A stretch of 64,000 bases of DNA, taken from assembly GCA_003640385.1 (NCBI GenBank), contig RCAB01000265.1:23896-87895 (forward strand). The letters run 5' to 3'. How positions within the stretch are numbered: the first letter of the stretch is position 1; the number at the start of each line of letters is the position of its first letter. The translations under genes were made by a program, and so were the position numbers. Source of the DNA: Setaria digitata. Lineage: Eukaryota > Nematoda > Chromadorea > Rhabditida > Setariidae. The notes under the pieces were generated by a model. The model was not told where the DNA came from. It was given only the letters and a program-made list of their open reading frames with translations, and searched no databases. This document shows, in pieces, positions 1-64,000 of this stretch.

Positions 1-527
1 TTTTTGTTTCTTCTTTTTGTTTTGTTCCATTTTTTTTTTTTAATTAGATCACTTATAAAGCATTTACAATTCTAAACTTAAACGTGAAAATAACGGTAAA
101 GTAATTTTTCGTTTATTTTACTTCTATACTTACAAATACTTTACAAGTATATTTATTTATTTATATTTTTATTTTCCATTTATTTATTTTTTGTTGTCTT
201 TCATACTTTTAAGCGGAATTGCTCTGCTTTTTATTCAAATTAGCCCTCAAAAAATTATATTGAGTCATTTACGAAGTGGTGAGAAAAAATGCAGAATTTG
301 AAATTTAGTTAATAGTAATGAGAAGTGAAGCAAAATGGATTATGATAATATGTGATAAGTTACGTTCATATTTTTTTTTTTTATTTATATTTATAATAAT
401 GGATGATTACCATGTGATATGTTTAAATAAATATGCTTTTTTTTTCTCGAAAATTTAAAAAAAAATTTGATGATATACTTTAAATAAGTGCTTTTATTTG
501 AAAAGGAAATACAAACAGAAAACAGAC
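1..527. other. intron sequence after exon 20
   Basis: AT-rich sequence with T runs, presumed to be the intron following the last recognised exon. I see no further exon, and the next unc-53 exons must lie before position 1. Confidence 0.6.
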
Positions 528-63054
<62,527 letters not shown>

Positions 63055-64000
63055 CTATAAATTAATAATTGGATTAAAAAAAATTATTTGTAATGATAAT
63101 AGAAGGAATAAATTCACTCCACCGCTGAAATGATATTTAAACACTCCTTTTTTTTTAGAACTGACAATTTTTCCTTCAATTAAAATTCAAATTTTCATCC
63201 AATTATCACTATATTTTAGCTTAAAAAAAAACCTTAAATCTTCTTCCGCTTTACATAAGAAAATTTTATTTATTTCAACGATCCCTTCTTCAACTAAACC
63301 AACTAATCTTTGTTCCATTACAAATAATAAAGATTTTTAATTTTAGCTAATTAATTACTTCCCTCTTATATCCCATTTGTTCTAGTGACATGTAATTAAC
63401 AGGAAATTGAAACGAAACTTTTTAGCAATTAGAATTAATTAAATATATGTATATCTTGAGTAGATATCGTAAAAATGACAAATAGACCAAACAACTCCTT
63501 ATGGCATTTATTTCAAGATTTTACACTGAAAGTGTAAAATTTCGATTTTTTTTCTTAAATAATCATGAAATCATGAATTCGAATTGCAGGATCTTTCGAG
63601 CAACTTTAAGAAACAAAGTTAATAGCGATGCTTAATTGTTTCCCATCATGTTTTCACTCTATATATGTTTAAATGCCAATAAAAGTGTTAATTTTTAATT
63701 TGGCAAAATGATATATATATATATATCATTTTAAAAATATACATTTAAAATTTATACATATATATTAAAAATTTATATTTATATATATATGTATTAAAAA
63801 TTTAAATATATATATATAATTAAAAAATATAAAAATATATGATATATAGTTATTATATTATATATATATATATATATAATATTATATATATATATATANA
63901 TTATATATATATAATATTAAAATTATATAATATTATCATATATATATATAATATTAAAATTATATAATATTAACATATATGTATATATATATATATATAT
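63055..64000 (-). other. intron upstream of exon 1 of window
   Basis: AT-rich intron continuing past the right edge. It holds a perfect 10-bp inverted repeat ATTTTACACT (3-nt loop) at 63518-63540 and then the AT dinucleotide tract. Confidence 0.7.
63709..64000 (+). repeat. AT dinucleotide-rich low-complexity tract
   Basis: Compound (AT)n/TATAA sequence to the window edge, with an N at 63899. Confidence 0.92.

Overview
This window is AT-rich animal DNA, roughly 70% or more A+T by eye. It is dominated by one large spliced gene on the minus strand. The encoded protein reads as the nematode orthologue of UNC-53, a neuron navigator (NAV) protein. Twenty exons can be placed between about 528 and 63054. 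Translated in order, they follow the C. elegans UNC-53 sequence as I recall it: the end of the calponin-homology (CH) domain, then the long Ser/Thr/Pro-rich disordered middle. Splice phases agree at every junction except exon 8 to exon 9, where the donor is uncertain. The composition, the nematode-type UNC-53 motifs and the many poly-A/T runs suggest a spirurid (filarial-like) nematode. That placement is an inference from recall, not from a search.

Layout, in transcription order from high to low coordinates. The first exons (start codon and first half of the CH domain) lie beyond 64000. Exon 1 (62982-63054) and exon 2 (48202-48300) finish the CH domain and are separated by a 14.7 kb intron. 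Exons 3-7 (47.2-31.3 kb) encode Ser/Thr-rich linker, including an MLKIKFF motif and a long Ala/Thr run. Exons 8-15 (27.8-18.2 kb) are closely spaced and hold the SKSSEEDSAYAGF and GVVSP motifs, a possible SH3 ligand and the GYMSEGG motif. A 10.1 kb intron follows. Exons 16-20 (8.1-0.5 kb) hold FEDSSSLSSGIS, the QKCRTNYRG region and HSLDRK. The coiled-coil and AAA+ ATPase portion and the 3' end lie before position 1.

Non-coding DNA makes up about 95% of the window. It carries a nine-copy 52-bp minisatellite (6599-7066), a 38-bp tandem repeat (35883-36024), ATT/ATC/GA/CT/TG microsatellites, a 344-base run of A (57424-57767), several short perfect inverted repeats, and an AT-dinucleotide tract at the right edge. 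Single N characters at 11697, 11871, 12044 and 12982 each separate near-identical flanks, so this part of the assembly holds unmerged duplicate contig ends. A few islands of higher G+C inside introns do not belong to the exon chain: 1626-1710, 6110-6260, 8885-9061, 13110-13290, 32840-33420, about 40000-40300 and 52960-53150. They are the best candidates for alternative exons, nested genes or internal promoters.

No tRNA, rRNA, CRISPR array, intact transposon or prokaryotic feature was recognised. I found no multi-gene system: the window is one gene and its introns.
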